Of a stretch of 64,000 nucleotides of DNA, positions 31,680 to 44,056 are shown one piece after another. This stretch comes from Tuctoria greenei (Eukaryota > Streptophyta > Magnoliopsida > Poales > Poaceae). The first letter of the stretch is position 1. The number at the start of each line of letters is the position of its first letter. Location of the stretch: positions 162,214,929-162,278,928 of the forward strand of contig JAYESD010000009.1 of assembly GCA_036927565.1 (NCBI GenBank). Reading direction: 5' to 3'. The notes beneath the pieces were generated by a model. The model was not told where the DNA came from. It saw nothing but the letters and a program-made list of their open reading frames with translations, and made no database searches. The translations under genes and the position numbers were made by a program.

Positions 31680-32815
31680 ACCCGGGCGAAACACTTAGAC
31701 GCCGTTAGGCTGCCAAAATTTCGTTTGCCGCCAAGTGTTCCCCCTCGTCACTTCCAGGTACGCCGCCGAGCTTCGCCGTCGCCGAGCTTCGCCGTCGTCG
31801 CCGAGCTTCGCCGTCGCCGCCGAGCTTCGCCCTCCTCACTTCCAGGTACGCCGAGCGAAGCCATTTCCGTCACCGCCGAGCTTCAAGGTAAACCCTAAAC
31901 CCTTCGACCTTCCATCCTCCTTCGCCGTGCCGCCTCCCTCCCCGCCCTCGCTGCCGCCTTGCATATCCTTGGTTAGGGTTCGGGAATTAGATAATGGTAG
32001 GCATCCTTGGTTAGGGTTCGGTGGAATTCGAAAAACTGTCAAGTTCGGTGGCATCTTTGGTTAGGGTTCGGTGGGGCAAGATTTATGTGGATGGTTATAT
32101 CACGATAAATTGGTAGTTGGTTCTGTGTGTCTGAAACTGTTCCGACACATTAGTGGTAAACATGATTCTAGACTCTAGTAACAGCAGTATATTCCCTATT
32201 TCTGTCATCGGCCTTGCATATGCCACATAATTCTCTATTAGGGGCAAGATTTAGCTATATTTGGTTAAGTTGACCAAATTTGGCTAATTTTGGCTAAGTT
32301 ACATTAGATATAGTTATACTTGACTAATTTTGACTAAGTTATGCTATATTTAGCTATATTTGGCTACTTTTGCTTAGAGTTAGCTATGCTAGACTAAGTT
32401 TGGCTAAGTTTGCTTTTATTTCTCTAAGTTTCATTTGAGCAATTGTAGCTAATCTGTGCTACCAAAGATGTCTGCACTTGTGGCTCCATCAGCTTCATTT
32501 TAGCAATTGTACCTAATCTGAGCTACCAAAGTTATGCTATATTTAGCTCTGAAGCCAAACAAAAGTTGCTGGCCAACTCATTTGTGATGCCAGGAGCATC
32601 CTCACGCCCATATCTAGGTAACACTAGGTGTGGCGATGGAGTCTGAGCATATGATGCCGATCTCTATGATACAAGAATTTAGTTAGACCTATATAACTTC
32701 AAAAATGTGTTTTGGCTAAATTTACTTAATTGAGCCAAAATTGAGAAAATTTGTTTTAAATATGACCAAATTTAGTTATGCCATTTATTAGATTTTTTGT
32801 CTTATTAGATCTAGC
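31680..32815 (+). other. Leader and first intron region of the second transposon gene
   Basis: A GC-rich leader contains short repeats of GCCGAGCTTCGCCGTCG (31760-31830) and three copies of CTTGGTTAGGGTTCGG (about 31967-32070). An AT-rich stretch with TTTGGCTAA-like repeats follows (32260-32400) and looks intronic. No coding potential is recognised before 32816. Confidence 0.5.
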
Positions 32816-35800
32816 ATGGAAAGCCCTAAGAAGACTGGTCCTGATTGTAACAACAAAGAAGACAATATGGAGTTTACTGACTCCAGCAGTTCAGGCTCCT
32901 ATCACAGTCCTTCGGATCCTTTTCCGAATATAAAAATTAAAAAGACTTCAGTGGATCTAGACCCGGAATATGATCCTGCCGACGAGGTATGGATCACGAA
33001 TCTTAACTTCAAGTTCAAGTTAATGTTGGTTGTCAAGTATACGAAGTCTTATAATTTTTTTCTACCTAGATTAATCTCGAAGACAATGAGGTGACATCGG
33101 CTCCTAAAACCGCAGAAGTTCACCAATGGATGAATCCTCAGCTTCACTCAAGCGGAAACGAGGGCAACGAGGTCCCAATAAGGTCTATTGGACCGCATCA
33201 TGTACATAACAAGGGTCGGTCCAAGTGGGCTTCCCCAAGAACCACTGGATTCAGTTACCAAGTACCGTAATGCATGCGGTTTTCTTGTTAGGGAGGTTGT
33301 GCCGATCACAACCGAGAATTGGAGGAAATTACCCGAGCAGACCAGAATGAGTTGTGGGAAAAGATAAAGAACAATTCAAGTTCCCCGAAAGGCACAGAAG
33401 AAGCTGTAAAGAAAGCAACATTGGTCTCTTGCGGCAAGAAGTTTCGATGCTGGAAGAGTGAAATGAATGCTTATGTTAAGGGCCAATAAGGTCCCTAGCC
33501 CGAGAAGATGGGAAAAATCACACAAGCTCAGTGGCAAGAGTTTGTTCGTCAAAAGAGCACACCTGATGCTAAAGCTCTAAGTGCAACTAGGTCAGAGCTT
33601 GCAAAAAGAACAAATACCATCATCGCTTGGGGTCTGCCGGATATGGCCCAAAGTCCAGAAATGGAATAAGATAATAGACGACATTCTTAGTAAGGGCAAT
33701 CCTCACCCATTAGAAGGTGCGATGAGCGAACTCAACGCTGGGATCTTTGCTCGGTCAGGTTTGACCAGCGAGGGCAAACTTGAAAAGCCCGACTCTCTGA
33801 ATGAAGTAGAGGATAAAATGAAAGAAGTAATTGAAAAGCAACAGAAGGGTCTCTTCAAGCCGAAGAGGGAGAATGACCAACTTACCGCTATCTTGGGAAC
33901 CCTGAACACAGCGGACGGTTCGAGCGGTCTCTTCTCAAATGTCTTGGCTATATGGTTTCCCTAAAGATAAAGACACATATAGAAGACGTGAGGAAGTTTA
34001 AGAAAACACTTGATGAAACAATTGCTCAAAAGGTCAAGAAAATATGCAAGAAATTATGGAACAACTTAGACAATCAGGACAATTAGTGGCACCGAGTACA
34101 ATGATGGTTCCGGTGCAAAAGGAGCAATTAGTATCTCAACTGCCTACCCTAGCAGCGTTGGTTCCGTGCCAGGCTCAGGGTCAGCCCATAAGTTCCCTGT
34201 CGATGATATTGCTAACGACAAATCTTGTCGTCTTCTTGTCCCGATAGGCAGAGCAGGGAACAAAACCAAACAGGTTGCCACTGCTATGGCAAAGCCTGAT
34301 CGTGACTTCAACGGGGAGTCCCACTTCCGTTGTATTATTCTGTGGTGCAAGTTCTTCAGATCATTGATAATGATTATGAAGATTATGAAATAGACCACGT
34401 CACACCTGAGGGGATCGCGACTCTGAGGCAGGCTGTCAACCAATTAATCCTTTGGCACCGACGCGATATCGTGTTGGACGATGAGCCAATTTCTAGCCCC
34501 GTCGCATCTCCAAATACTGCAACCCATCTTCTAAGGCGAAAGTGCATGAAGATCCACTCCCAGTCCGGGAAGATCCACTCCCCCTATGTCTGAGCAAGGA
34601 TGATGATATCCAAGAGCAACAAGTTGGACAACAACTTCAAGCAGTACCAGAGCAAGCTGTTGCTAGTAAAGAGCAACTAGTTGAGCAACAGCTTGAAGTA
34701 GTACTAGAGCCAGCTGCTGGGAGTAAAGAGCAATCAGTTGAACAACAGGTTCACCAACAAGCCAGTGTCCAACTTCCGACGACTACTCCTCGATCATCAG
34801 TGCCTGTCAAAGTTAGCTCCATACGAAAATAAGAAACCTTCATCAGAAGTGACAAAGTATTTGGAAGCTATGAAGGATAATATTAGAAAATCGAGTGCAT
34901 CTCGTTCTTCTCATGAGCCAGCATTAGAAGATATCGAGGAGTGGGAAGAAGACGGTGTCATGTATAATCGGCGGACGGCTTTAGTTAAACCAGGAGTTCC
35001 AATATACAAGCTTGAGGATGTTCCTCCTAAATTTTGAGAATGGGAAGCCGTTAATGAATCCGTACAACTTAGCAAACAACCCGTCGCGCTCAGAAGAATG
35101 CATGAGTGGTACATCACTGCCAGCACAAAATAGGTCTTCACTTGCGTCACATTCGTATTCCCAAAAGAAGCCAATCTGGAGCACTGGAAGTAGATAAACA
35201 GGTCATTTTATTTTGAAGAGCTGCTCTTCCCTTTTCCATCGGGGCATGCTCGAAATCAACCTGCTGCTCGTCTGGTGCTTGTAAGTGCTCTAATATTTTG
35301 TATTTGCTTTCTTACTACACGCATACGCATTTCATGAGATTATAAACAATTCTGGACTTCTTCATAGGATGCAATACATGGATAATGAAAAGTTGGCGCA
35401 CAAGACAGGTATCCTTGACCCTACTAGGATTGCAAAGTCGCTATTTCGACGTCCAGGCAAATCGAGAATCAACCAGTACAAACACATGAAAAAAAAAGAT
35501 TTTGAAAGAGCAATTGCAAAACTTAAGAAGGATAGAAAGGCAGAAGTTGCAGCTTACATAGGACATGCGATGTTTAACTTTGTCAGAGACGGCCAGGACC
35601 TCGTAAAGGCTCCGTACCACTTCGAGTAAGTTCGACACATGGCATTGAAAATAGCAAATTATTGGTAATTGTTAACACGTGTGTTTGTATGTTTTGCAGT
35701 AATCACTACATAATGATCTTCATCAAGCCAACGCAGGGAATGGCAACAGTCTTCGGACTCGGCCGATTACCCACCAGATCGTTACAAAGATTTCCTTTCC

Positions 35801-36515
35801 ATTTTGAAAAAGTACGTTTATTCAATAATTTTAATTTTACGCACATTTAGAATGTGTTGACAAGTTTTATATGACATTTCTTGTATTACAGCGCTTGGCG
35901 GTTTTACGCGGAACGGCTTGGCGGTCAGAGACCTCCTAATACGAATGCATTGGACATTAAAACGTATTATGCTTGTCCGAAGCAGCCTGCTGGAGTCTCT
36001 TATGCGGGTATTATGTATGCGAGCATCTTCGGACCGCCGCCGTATATAGAGTCAATCGTGAGGATGTAAGTTATCCTTAATGTCGATACCTTATTTTCTT
36101 ACTTTTGTGTTTCATTTTCATTGTAACTAGCATAGTTAATGCTTATATTCTCTGCTGTTCAATATTACCAGAAACATTATTTTCATATTTTGATTCCCAA
36201 CTTCAAATTCAATTGCTCATAGTACAACTGCTCCAAAAATACCTACTAAATTCTTGTATACTCTCACTTTGATCTATACTTTGAGATTGTTGAAACCACA
36301 CATTCTAAACCTTGTTATGTGTTATATTGCAGCACAAGAAGAATCTGAACGAAGAATGGCCGGTTTGTAGAAGTATTCCTGATGGAGGAGCCGACAGGAT
36401 TGCTTCTGAACTCTGTCAGTTCATTCGTCGCGAATTTTGCACAAAACGGGGAAGTTCTTTGATAAGAGAGGTTCAGCAGCTGATGTGCCAGAACTTTGCG
36501 ACTATACCAATCTAA
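32816..36515 (+). pseudogene. Second CACTA gene with C-terminal Ulp1/C48-like domain, frameshifted
   Basis: The first exon 32816-32986 encodes a Ser/Asp-rich start. Later segments match the second gene of grass CACTA elements: an ENWRKLPEQT...GKKFRCWKSEMNAYVK stretch (33310-33490), EFVRQKSTPDAKALS (33540-33580) and SWLYGFPKDKDTYRRREE (33940-33995). From 35369 there is a Ulp1-like cysteine protease fold: APYHF, HYIMIFIKP with the catalytic His, a DS motif and an LLCGYYVCEHLR motif with the catalytic Cys. The last two are present only in shifted frames, from indels near 35755 and 35995. A further shift lies near 36450 and others upstream, so no full protein can be made. A Ulp1-type enzyme would remove SUMO from targets. 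GT-AG introns around 35630-35694, 35814-35890 and 36069-36331 are recognisable. Confidence 0.75.
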
Positions 36516-36734
36516 ACAGTTTTTAGTGAAAACTTGTAAACTTTGAGATGAAATTGTATCTGTAACTTGTACATATGTATATTGTTTTAGTGAAATTGAC
36601 TTCTGTGATGATAATATTGTTGTCTTTTGTTCTGTGATGATTGTTGTTTTTTGTTCTGTGATTATATTGAATTGACCTGGAAATTAGAAATAACAAGCAG
36701 TAGTACTGCATGACCAGGAAATTAGAAAAACAAT

Positions 36735-37393
36735 TATCACAGGCGGCTAGATACAAGTAAAGAAACATCTGTGATAACCTAATTTTCACAGGCGGTGTCT
36801 GTTATGGTAGAAACCGGCTGCGTTAAAGGGTCTTCACAGACGGCTGATATAGGTAAACTCCGTCTGTGATAACTTCATTATCATAGACGGGTTAGTTATG
36901 CTTCAATAACCGTCTGTAAAGACACATTATCATTGGCGGTTAGTTATGCTTCAAAACCCGCCTGTGAAGACATATTATCATAGGCGGTTAGTTATGTTTC
37001 AAAATCCGCCTATGAATACAAATTATCATAGGCGGTTAGTAATGCTTCAATACCCGTCTGTGAAGACTTCTTATCATAGACGGTTAGTTATTCTTCAATA
37101 ACCGTCTGTGATAAGACCTTTATCACAGACGGTTATATATGCTGCACGACCCGTCTGTGATAAAGTGTTTTCACAGACGGCTAGCCTAAGTAAAGAACCG
37201 CCTATGATAATCGATCTTCACAGGCGGCTATCCTTAGTGAAGAACCGTCTATGATAATTACTCTTCACAGGCGGTTTCACTTCTCCGCCTGTGAAATTGC
37301 GGATTATCACAGACTCTTCGTTTCAGGCGGTTTTAAAAGCCGTCTGTGATAATAGGTTTGGAGCCGCCTGTGATGAGGCTTATTGTAGCAGTG
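36735..37393. repeat. Right subterminal repeat array of E
   Basis: About a dozen hairpin repeats of TCATAGGCGGTTAGTTATGC...AACCGCCTGTGA with a ~49-bp period (36881 to 36930 and on) and longer periods near the end. The last 130 bp resemble the right ends of A and F, linking the elements into one family. Confidence 0.8.
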
Positions 37394-38337
37394 ATCTCAC
37401 ATATCACTCTTGGACTTCGTATCTCCGCTGTCCGCTGCTTATCGATCCAACGACTCAAATTTAGAAGCCGCATGATAGATGTGTCTATAACAGCAGCAGC
37501 CACGGTTCAGTCCGTGATCCTCCGTCAGCTTCCCAGGTACGGCTTCCGGTGGCATCTCCCAAGGCGCGACTGCCGGCGGCCTCTCTCAAGGCACGACTTC
37601 GGTTGCTCCGGACCTTGACGGCTCTGGCGCGGCCTCATCGACGAGCGGGAGCCCTGGCGACGTGAGCACGGGCGCGGATCTGACACAGTCTACCTCGGGC
37701 TCCCGACGGCGCGGCTCCGGCGCGCCTCCCGACGAGCGCGCGCCCTACCGGCGTGAGCGTGGGCACGGATCCGTCGCGGTCTACCTCGGGCTCCCGGTGG
37801 CGCGGTCTACCTCGGGCTCTCGACAGGCGCAGCTCCTCCGGCTCCAAGCGGCACGGCCTCGTCGGGCTTCGGGCGGCACGGCTCCTCCGGCTCTCGGCAG
37901 TGCGACCTCCTTCGACACCTGGCGGCGCTCTTCCGGCTTTTGGCAACGCGGTGGCCTCTAGGCGGCGCGGCCTCTTCTGACTCCCGACGGCACATGTGAT
38001 TTTTGTTTTGTTTCACTAGCCATTTTCACAGGCGGTTTTTAATTAAAAACCGCCTGTGAAAATGTATTTTCACAGGCGGTTTTTTATTACCGACCGTTTG
38101 TGAAAAATATATTTTCACAGACGGTTTTTATTACCAACCGCCTGTGAAAATGTAGTTTCACAGGCGGGTTATGCCACCGCCTGTGTTAATCGATCATTTT
38201 CACAGACTCTTCATTACAGGCGTTTTTAAAACCGTATGCGATAATATGTTTAGAACCGCCTGCGATGAAGCATTTTGTAGTAGTGACTGATCTTTCTGAT
38301 GATGCTGTCTCCTTATATTGAAAAGAGGAATACTTAC

Positions 38338-38740
38338 TCAAATAAGAATTTAACATAATTTATCACGTAGCTAGTCAATGGGTGGACAGTTCCACTGTGA
38401 ACAATTGTTTTTGAAGCATCTTTTTCAACAGCCTCCTCAAAATCTGTAAATGTTTCCTGTGCAGTCTGTGCCAAGCGCTTTGTTAGGCTAGCCGCAGCTT
38501 CTCGCATCTCAGAACAATGTTTGCCTTCAAATATGATCTCGATCTGATAATAAAAAAAATTCAAAGCTGCATTAGCATTTTGTTATTATCAACCATAATA
38601 AAGCCAAAAATCATAAAATTTCGTAGCACAAGCTAACTCTGGAAGCAGGAAAAGAAGCGAACAACGCCTTTCAGCACATCTACTGCTTCTAGGTAGCTCT
38701 CCAAATCCTCGTGGGGACCCCTCAGGATCGGTGCCTCAGC
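38338..38740 (-). pseudogene. EXO70A1-like: EXO70A1-like fragment, U2
   Basis: Exons 38338-38543 and about 38644-38740, as in U1. Here the acceptor before the second exon is an intact CAG. A few private substitutions alter the segment before TKRLAQTAQ. Confidence 0.72.
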
Positions 38741-39516
38741 CTATAAAGCCAAAATTACCATGTACACAAACTAAGTGACACTAACAAGATTTTGGGGTTT
38801 GAACTTGAAGCTAGATTAGCAAAAGGACAACCAAGAGAAAATTATGTTGCGAATTAATTGATACTTATGAATTGAATTGAATTGATGCTTATGTTTAAGT
38901 TTATAGTTATGTTTATATTGAAAATTAAATTGCTTATGTTTAGGTCAATGCTTATGTCTATGTTTATAATATAATTGTTTATATTTGGGTTTATGATATA
39001 TAATTGATAAATTACAATTTAATAATTCTTATGTTTACGTTTAATTGAATTGCTTTGTTTTTAGATTATAGTTATAAATTTTAATTTGATTGCTTGAGTG
39101 TTACTATATGTACAAAAATGGGAGGTGTTGCGAAAATGCTTTTTTATTAGTGTTCATTCTGCTCTGAATCACCACCCACCCGGTCGTCTCAGTATGCGAG
39201 CATTCCAAGCTCATCAATATGTATGGATGATAGAGATGTTGCAGATCTGCATGGCCATTTAACGAATCGAAGAAACATAAGTCGGTGTTTTACTCTCTTT
39301 TTTGTATGGGGCGACATCTATGTAAAGTCCGAGGCACAAAACATCCCGAGACTATGCACAAAGTCCTTTTTGTGTTGTCGTGGCACAACATACATAGGTC
39401 GATATGCTATTAAAACGGGGGTAACCTAAACAAACACATGGATCAATAATCTGACACGAATCATCCATACCCCTGAAACAGTTTCTTTATTTCACATGGT
39501 TGACAAGCAGCTAGAG

Positions 39517-39855
39517 CTAGTTATTAGTACAGCAGCATGTGTCGCCTGACCAATGCCCGAAACGGTAACCTATTTGGTTGCACCAGACGTAACAATTCAC
39601 TCCGGTTGTGCACCGTATGGTCTGGACGTTCCTTAACACAGGGAAAGGTGATGGCGCTGGTGCCTCCTGCGCGTAGCCTGGATGCACCACCACATAAAAT
39701 AAGTGAGAGATATGATCAGGCTTTTTTATGGTTCACGAACCTAATGAAGTGGCAGAAAGAGTCATTGGATCACCTGAGGTGCAGAGCAGCATGGCAATTG
39801 CCATCGCTACCACGATCACTTTGCCCACCTTGGTTTGAAATGTGGCCGCCATCAT
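39517..39855 (-). CDS. CRPc secreted cysteine-rich peptide, U2
   Basis: Exons 39774-39855 and 39517-39677, same protein as U1 (80 residues, C-x5-C-x3-C-x14-CCC). Confidence 0.8.
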
Positions 39856-40516
39856 AGTTTGTCTTCGGCCACTAGCAGTACAGTTCAATTGTTTCTCTCT
39901 TAGGTACTCAATGTATTAGTGTCCTATATGAAGTCATGGCAGCATATATAATGCCGGTGACTTGGAAAATTTATTATATTTAGTGTTATTTAACTGATGC
40001 CTTATTAATTTACTACTACCGTTCCTCTATTGATTGTATTTAGTGTTGTTGAATTGATGCCTTACTTATTAACTACTACCGTTCCTCTTTTTTTGGAAAG
40101 GTACTACTGTTCCTCACGAAAATTCAACTAGAAATATTTCTTATCTATCAATTGAAATTTATTAACATACATTATTCTGATATCCATGATACTTGTCCCA
40201 TGGACCAACAAAATTTAATGTTCCACAAAAATAATTTAACAAGAAATATTCATTACCTACCAATTTTGATTTATTCACTACTATCTTTCCTTTATGTCAC
40301 GATACTTGTCACATAGACAACAAATTAAAATGTTCTAATGAAAGAAATAAACAATATGATTTATTGCCTGCCAAATTTTATTTATCTACTATTATCTTTC
40401 CTATGGGTGTCCAATAGACCAGCAAAATTTTTGTTTCTTTTTTAGATTATGTATTGCCTATATCTTTTTAGATTCGTGGACTTTTTATTTATTTGATATA
40501 GAAAAATTATAAGTTG

Positions 40517-40606
40517 TATTCCCTCCTCCGTCGCTAAAAGTTTGTCATTTTCTAGTTTATTTTTGAACTAGAAAGAAAGAGACAAACTTTTTAGACGAAG
40601 GGAGTA
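40517..40606. mobile_element. Stowaway-like MITE, U2
   Basis: Counterpart of the U1 MITE at 11155-11243. Confidence 0.72.
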
Positions 40607-40727
40607 GTTGTTAGATCTAGATCTAAGAACTGAACATTGAGTGATATGACCTTTATTTTCACTCAATTGAAAAATAGACCTCTCTATCTATTAGGTTGCT
40701 CATCTAGAGTGTGATCGACATTCTCAC

Positions 40728-42530
40728 CTACTTAGACATATATTTGTCGTTCAATCCTCCCGATATACGGGTGGTCTGAGCGGCATTGGAACCAATTTGG
40801 ACGACTTTGACGGGAATGTCGGTGTCGCCGCTTGGCTGCACTCGAGGTGCAGAAGCCGAGCCTCGTTGACGAATGCTCGGGGGTTTTGGAGCTTTCTCTT
40901 GCCTGGAGTCCTCCTCTTGCGCCGTGGTGAGTGCATGGAGCTCTTCCAGTGCAGTTACTCCGGCAATGCGATCTCCGCGGATCCGGAGAACGCCTACTGG
41001 CGTTGGCATCTTCAACACCAGATAGCCATAATGAGCAGCCGCCATGAATTTGTACAGGGCAGGTCTACCCAAGATGGCATTGAAGGGTAAGTTGATTTGC
41101 GCGACGTTGAAGACCAACTTCTCGGTGCGGTACTTCTCCCGTGTCCCGAAGGTAACAGGGAGAGTAATAGCTCTGAGTGGGGTGATGGCCCCCGGACCTA
41201 CTCCGGAGAAAGGTCGAGAGGGGTGGAGATCCGAAGGTCGGAGCTGAAGCTTAGTGAAAGCTTCGAAGCTGATGAGGTTAAGCCCCGAACCTCCGTCTAC
41301 CATGACGTGGTGGAGCTGTATGTTGTTGATGGTAGGAGATACCATCAAGGGTAACTGTCCTGCTCCAACCATGCTCCGGGGACAATCCACGGGGACAATC
41401 CAAAGCATCAAAAGTGATGGTTGTGTCCATCCACTTTCGGTGAGGTTCCGGCCTGACTGTAGGAGCTACAGCGGCCATATCCCGACGCATAGTCTTGATG
41501 ACGCGACGGGAGGTTATATCCCATGACCCACCAAAAATGGTGTTCATGGTCTTCCGATGCTCGTTGTCAGAGACGTCAGAATCATCGTCAACGGAGGTGT
41601 AGACGGCCTTCAGGACCTTTTTGGGATCCTGGAACCCCAACTCCTCTTCTGTCGGAGCTTCGTCGACTTTTTGCTTTCCTTCCTCTGTCGGAAAGGAGAT
41701 TCCTCCCGGCGCTTGTTGTAGCGTTGGGCAAGGTTTTGGACCTCCTGACAGTCTTCCAAACTGTGGCTGCCCATTTTGTGAATGGGACACCACACTTTGG
41801 GTTTGCCACCGTCTTCAGAAGACGGTCGAGGTCGCTTCTCGGGGCGTGGCCCCCGGCCACCCGGAGCTGCAGCAGCTGCAACGTGGGATGTGTCGGCCGA
41901 CGGCTTCTTCTTGCCGTTGGTCTTCTTTTTCTTCTTGCCACCCCCGGAGGTAGCGGCTTCTTCTTTGGAGGATTTCTTGTGACTCTCCGAGGTTGGTTTG
42001 GAGTGCATCTCAAGGCCCTCCGCAGCTCGGGCACATTTGTCAGCCAAGCTGAAGAGTTCCGTGACACTAGTGATCTCCTTGATCGCCAGTTTCTCCAACA
42101 TCTTCTTGTCCCGTACGCCCTGTCTGAATGCCACAATGACAGAGGCGCTAGAGACAGAAGGGATAGTGTTTCGTACCTGAGAGAACCTCTGGATGAATGA
42201 CCGTAAGGATTCTCCCCCTTTTTGCACGACCACAAAAAGGTCTAGTTCAGTGCCTGGTCGGGTGTATGAACTCCCGAAGTTGGCAGTGAACTGATGGCAC
42301 AACTCCTCCCAACTGTTGATAGAGTTGGGTGGAAGGCTCATAAACCAGGACCTGACAGTCCCAGTTAAGGCCACTGGAAAGTAATTGGCCATCACGGCCT
42401 CGTTTCCTCCAGCTGCCAAGATTGCAGTGGAGTATATCTGAAGAAATTCGGCGGGATTGACAGTCCCGTCGAATTTTTCCGGTAGGTGAGGCCGAAACTT
42501 CTGTGGCCATCTAACCATGCGCAGGTGCAT
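40728..42530 (-). pseudogene. gag-pro: gag-protease fragment, U3
   Basis: The gag frame is 42530-41610. The protease part is shifted by the 1-base loss shared with U2 and U4 and broken again by a private 13-bp duplication near 41388-41400. Confidence 0.8.
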
Positions 42531-42553
42531 GGCCAAGGCTGAACAGCCTCCTC

Positions 42554-43168
42554 CTACTCCTTCAGGAGTAGAAAGGTCCTGAGCTTCCCGTCTTTCACAG
42601 GCACGCTCAATATGGACTCGGCCATCCTGCTGGTGGTATCGGCGATCAAGCTCCGCCCGAAGGTCATGAGTCGAAAGCCTGGATACCGTGTGAGTACGTC
42701 GTGCCCGGAGGGCAATGATGTCACTTGTTGTGACACAGCACGTCTCCTGCTATTGGAGACGTGCGGGCCAAGTCTACCAGACAAAGTCCGCCGCTGCGAC
42801 GGGGCTCGTCCTGAAGGAGAAGGACCCTGGTTGTTGAGACGTTCGGCTGCTGCTGCAACCAAATGCTCCACATCGGCCCTCCACTGCTCCAGTGCATCCC
42901 GGGATGCATCCGGAGGTGGTGGGCGTTGGAGAAGAGCACGCGCTGCATGAAGCGCGTGTTCCGGGTTGTCATGATTTGCCGACGCAGTGATTGACGCCGG
43001 CGCACCATCACGCTACCCAGCACGATTTGCTGGAGGAGACGGTGGTGGTGGGAGTGTGACTCCTGCTGGTGCTGAGGCTCCTGCTAGTGGCTGCCTATTG
43101 GAGGGATTGCCTCCAACAGCCTGAATAGCAGGTTGACCGTTGGATGATCCAGCAGCTGAATTCACCAT
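42554..43168 (-). pseudogene. gag N-terminal part, U3
   Basis: Counterpart of 13178-13792, with the same stop as U2. Confidence 0.5.
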
Positions 43169-43205
43169 TCTCGAAATCTCAGGCGCCCCTACCTGGCGCG
43201 CCAAC

Positions 43206-44056
43206 TGTCGGTGATTTGGAACTGGCAGATCTTCCTACACTGCTAAAGTGATAGGGGAGTTTGAGGTTCGGTATGGGCGCACGGAGATTCAAGAAGGTGA
43301 GTAGGAATTGACACAGGAGACACAAGAGTTTACGTGGTTCGGGCCGCCTGAGCGTAATACCCTACTCCACGGATGTGTTGCTGTTGTATTAGCTGTATGA
43401 GCTTGTGTTTAGCGTCAATGGCGTGTGTGTCTCTAGCCCCTTGAACGTGTCGTCGGCCTGTCCTTTTATAGTACAAGGGCAGGCCGTTACAAGTTAGCCT
43501 GGCCCGACATGTGGCCCCGGCGGTTACTAGTATTGACACTTATTTAACACATTTAATTGCTCTTAATGACCCTGTAACGGGCTTTGACAGCACCATTATT
43601 GGTGTTAAGATCGTCCGTTTAAGTGTCATTAATATGGTATTAATGACACTTAATCGGGTCTTGAAGTCCTTGATTCCCCTTTGAAGATCCGGAGCCGTTG
43701 TGGGGTCTTCCGGAGGTTAGAGGCTGAAGATCCGACGGTTGGACACGTGGCAGCTCCGGAGCATACTGTGGAAACAAGTAGCTCCGGGGCTACCCGACAC
43801 GTGTCAAGTCCGGAGCTTCTCTCGGTCTGGGGCTAAGTCCGGAGGTGCCATTTCGGTACATGGCCCGTAGCTTCCCCCTTGTGGGCGGTAGCTCCGGTTT
43901 TGTAGTACATGTGGTGACCCAGGGATTAACCATGTTGGAGAAGCGGGTCCGGTTATGTCTGACATGTGGGCCTTCGAGGGTCTTCAAACCAAGTAGATGA
44001 TTTTCCTTTGAGATCTTTATAACCTCAAGGGGTGTACGATTTCTAGGGTACCGACA
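43206..44056 (-). repeat. LTR, U3
   Basis: 851 bp, same ends as the other units. Confidence 0.75.

Larger units (their letters stand above)
19477..37393. mobile_element. Element E: 17.9-kb CACTA (En/Spm) transposon with cargo genes
   Basis: It begins CACTACTACAAAAAGC and ends GCTTATTGTAGCAGTG, imperfect inverted termini, and is flanked by an exact 3-bp target duplication atc (19474-19476, 37394-37396). U1, U3 and U4 show the uninterrupted site. Inside, in order: left subterminal array; SUMO-E2-like gene (-); TNP2 transposase (-); acidic protein 1 (-); F-box gene (+); 754-bp tandem repeat; acidic protein 2 (-); second transposon gene with Ulp1-like domain (+, broken); right subterminal array. 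Transposase and second gene are transcribed outward towards opposite ends. The terminus GTAGCAGTG departs from TAGTAGTG by one base, which may affect mobility. Confidence 0.95.
19155..38285. mobile_element. Non-autonomous CACTA element A, U2, split by E
   Basis: The left part is 19155-19476 and the right part is 37394-38285, with the act target duplication at both outer ends. The two parts join without loss if E and one copy of atc are removed, giving the U1 arrangement. Confidence 0.92.
16918..39152. mobile_element. Candidate element C, U2 (holds B, A and E)
   Basis: Counterpart of 5469-9792. Its span is inflated because A, nested in it, contains E. The right terminus is tentative, as in U1. 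Confidence 0.45.
11428..40790. repeat. Tandem unit U2, expanded by the 17.9-kb element E
   Basis: Same order of parts as U1. Removing E (19477-37393) and one 3-bp target duplication leaves about 11,443 bp, matching the other units. U2 shares with U3 and U4 a 1-base loss at the gag-protease junction and a stop in the gag N-terminal part. Confidence 0.95.

Noticed and set aside
31967..32070. Three GGTTAGGGTTCGG phrases that resemble telomere repeats
   Set aside because: They are imperfect, spaced about 40 bases apart and part of a longer local repeat in a gene leader, not TTTAGGG arrays.
35755..36010. First reading that the Ulp1-like domain had its catalytic Asp and Cys substituted
   Set aside because: Reading neighbouring frames shows DS and LLCGYYVC motifs intact at the nucleotide level. 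The loss is from single-base frameshifts, not substitutions.
36735..37393. Evenly spaced short repeats that resemble a CRISPR array
   Set aside because: The repeats are hairpins with near-identical spacers at a CACTA transposon end in a plant genome.
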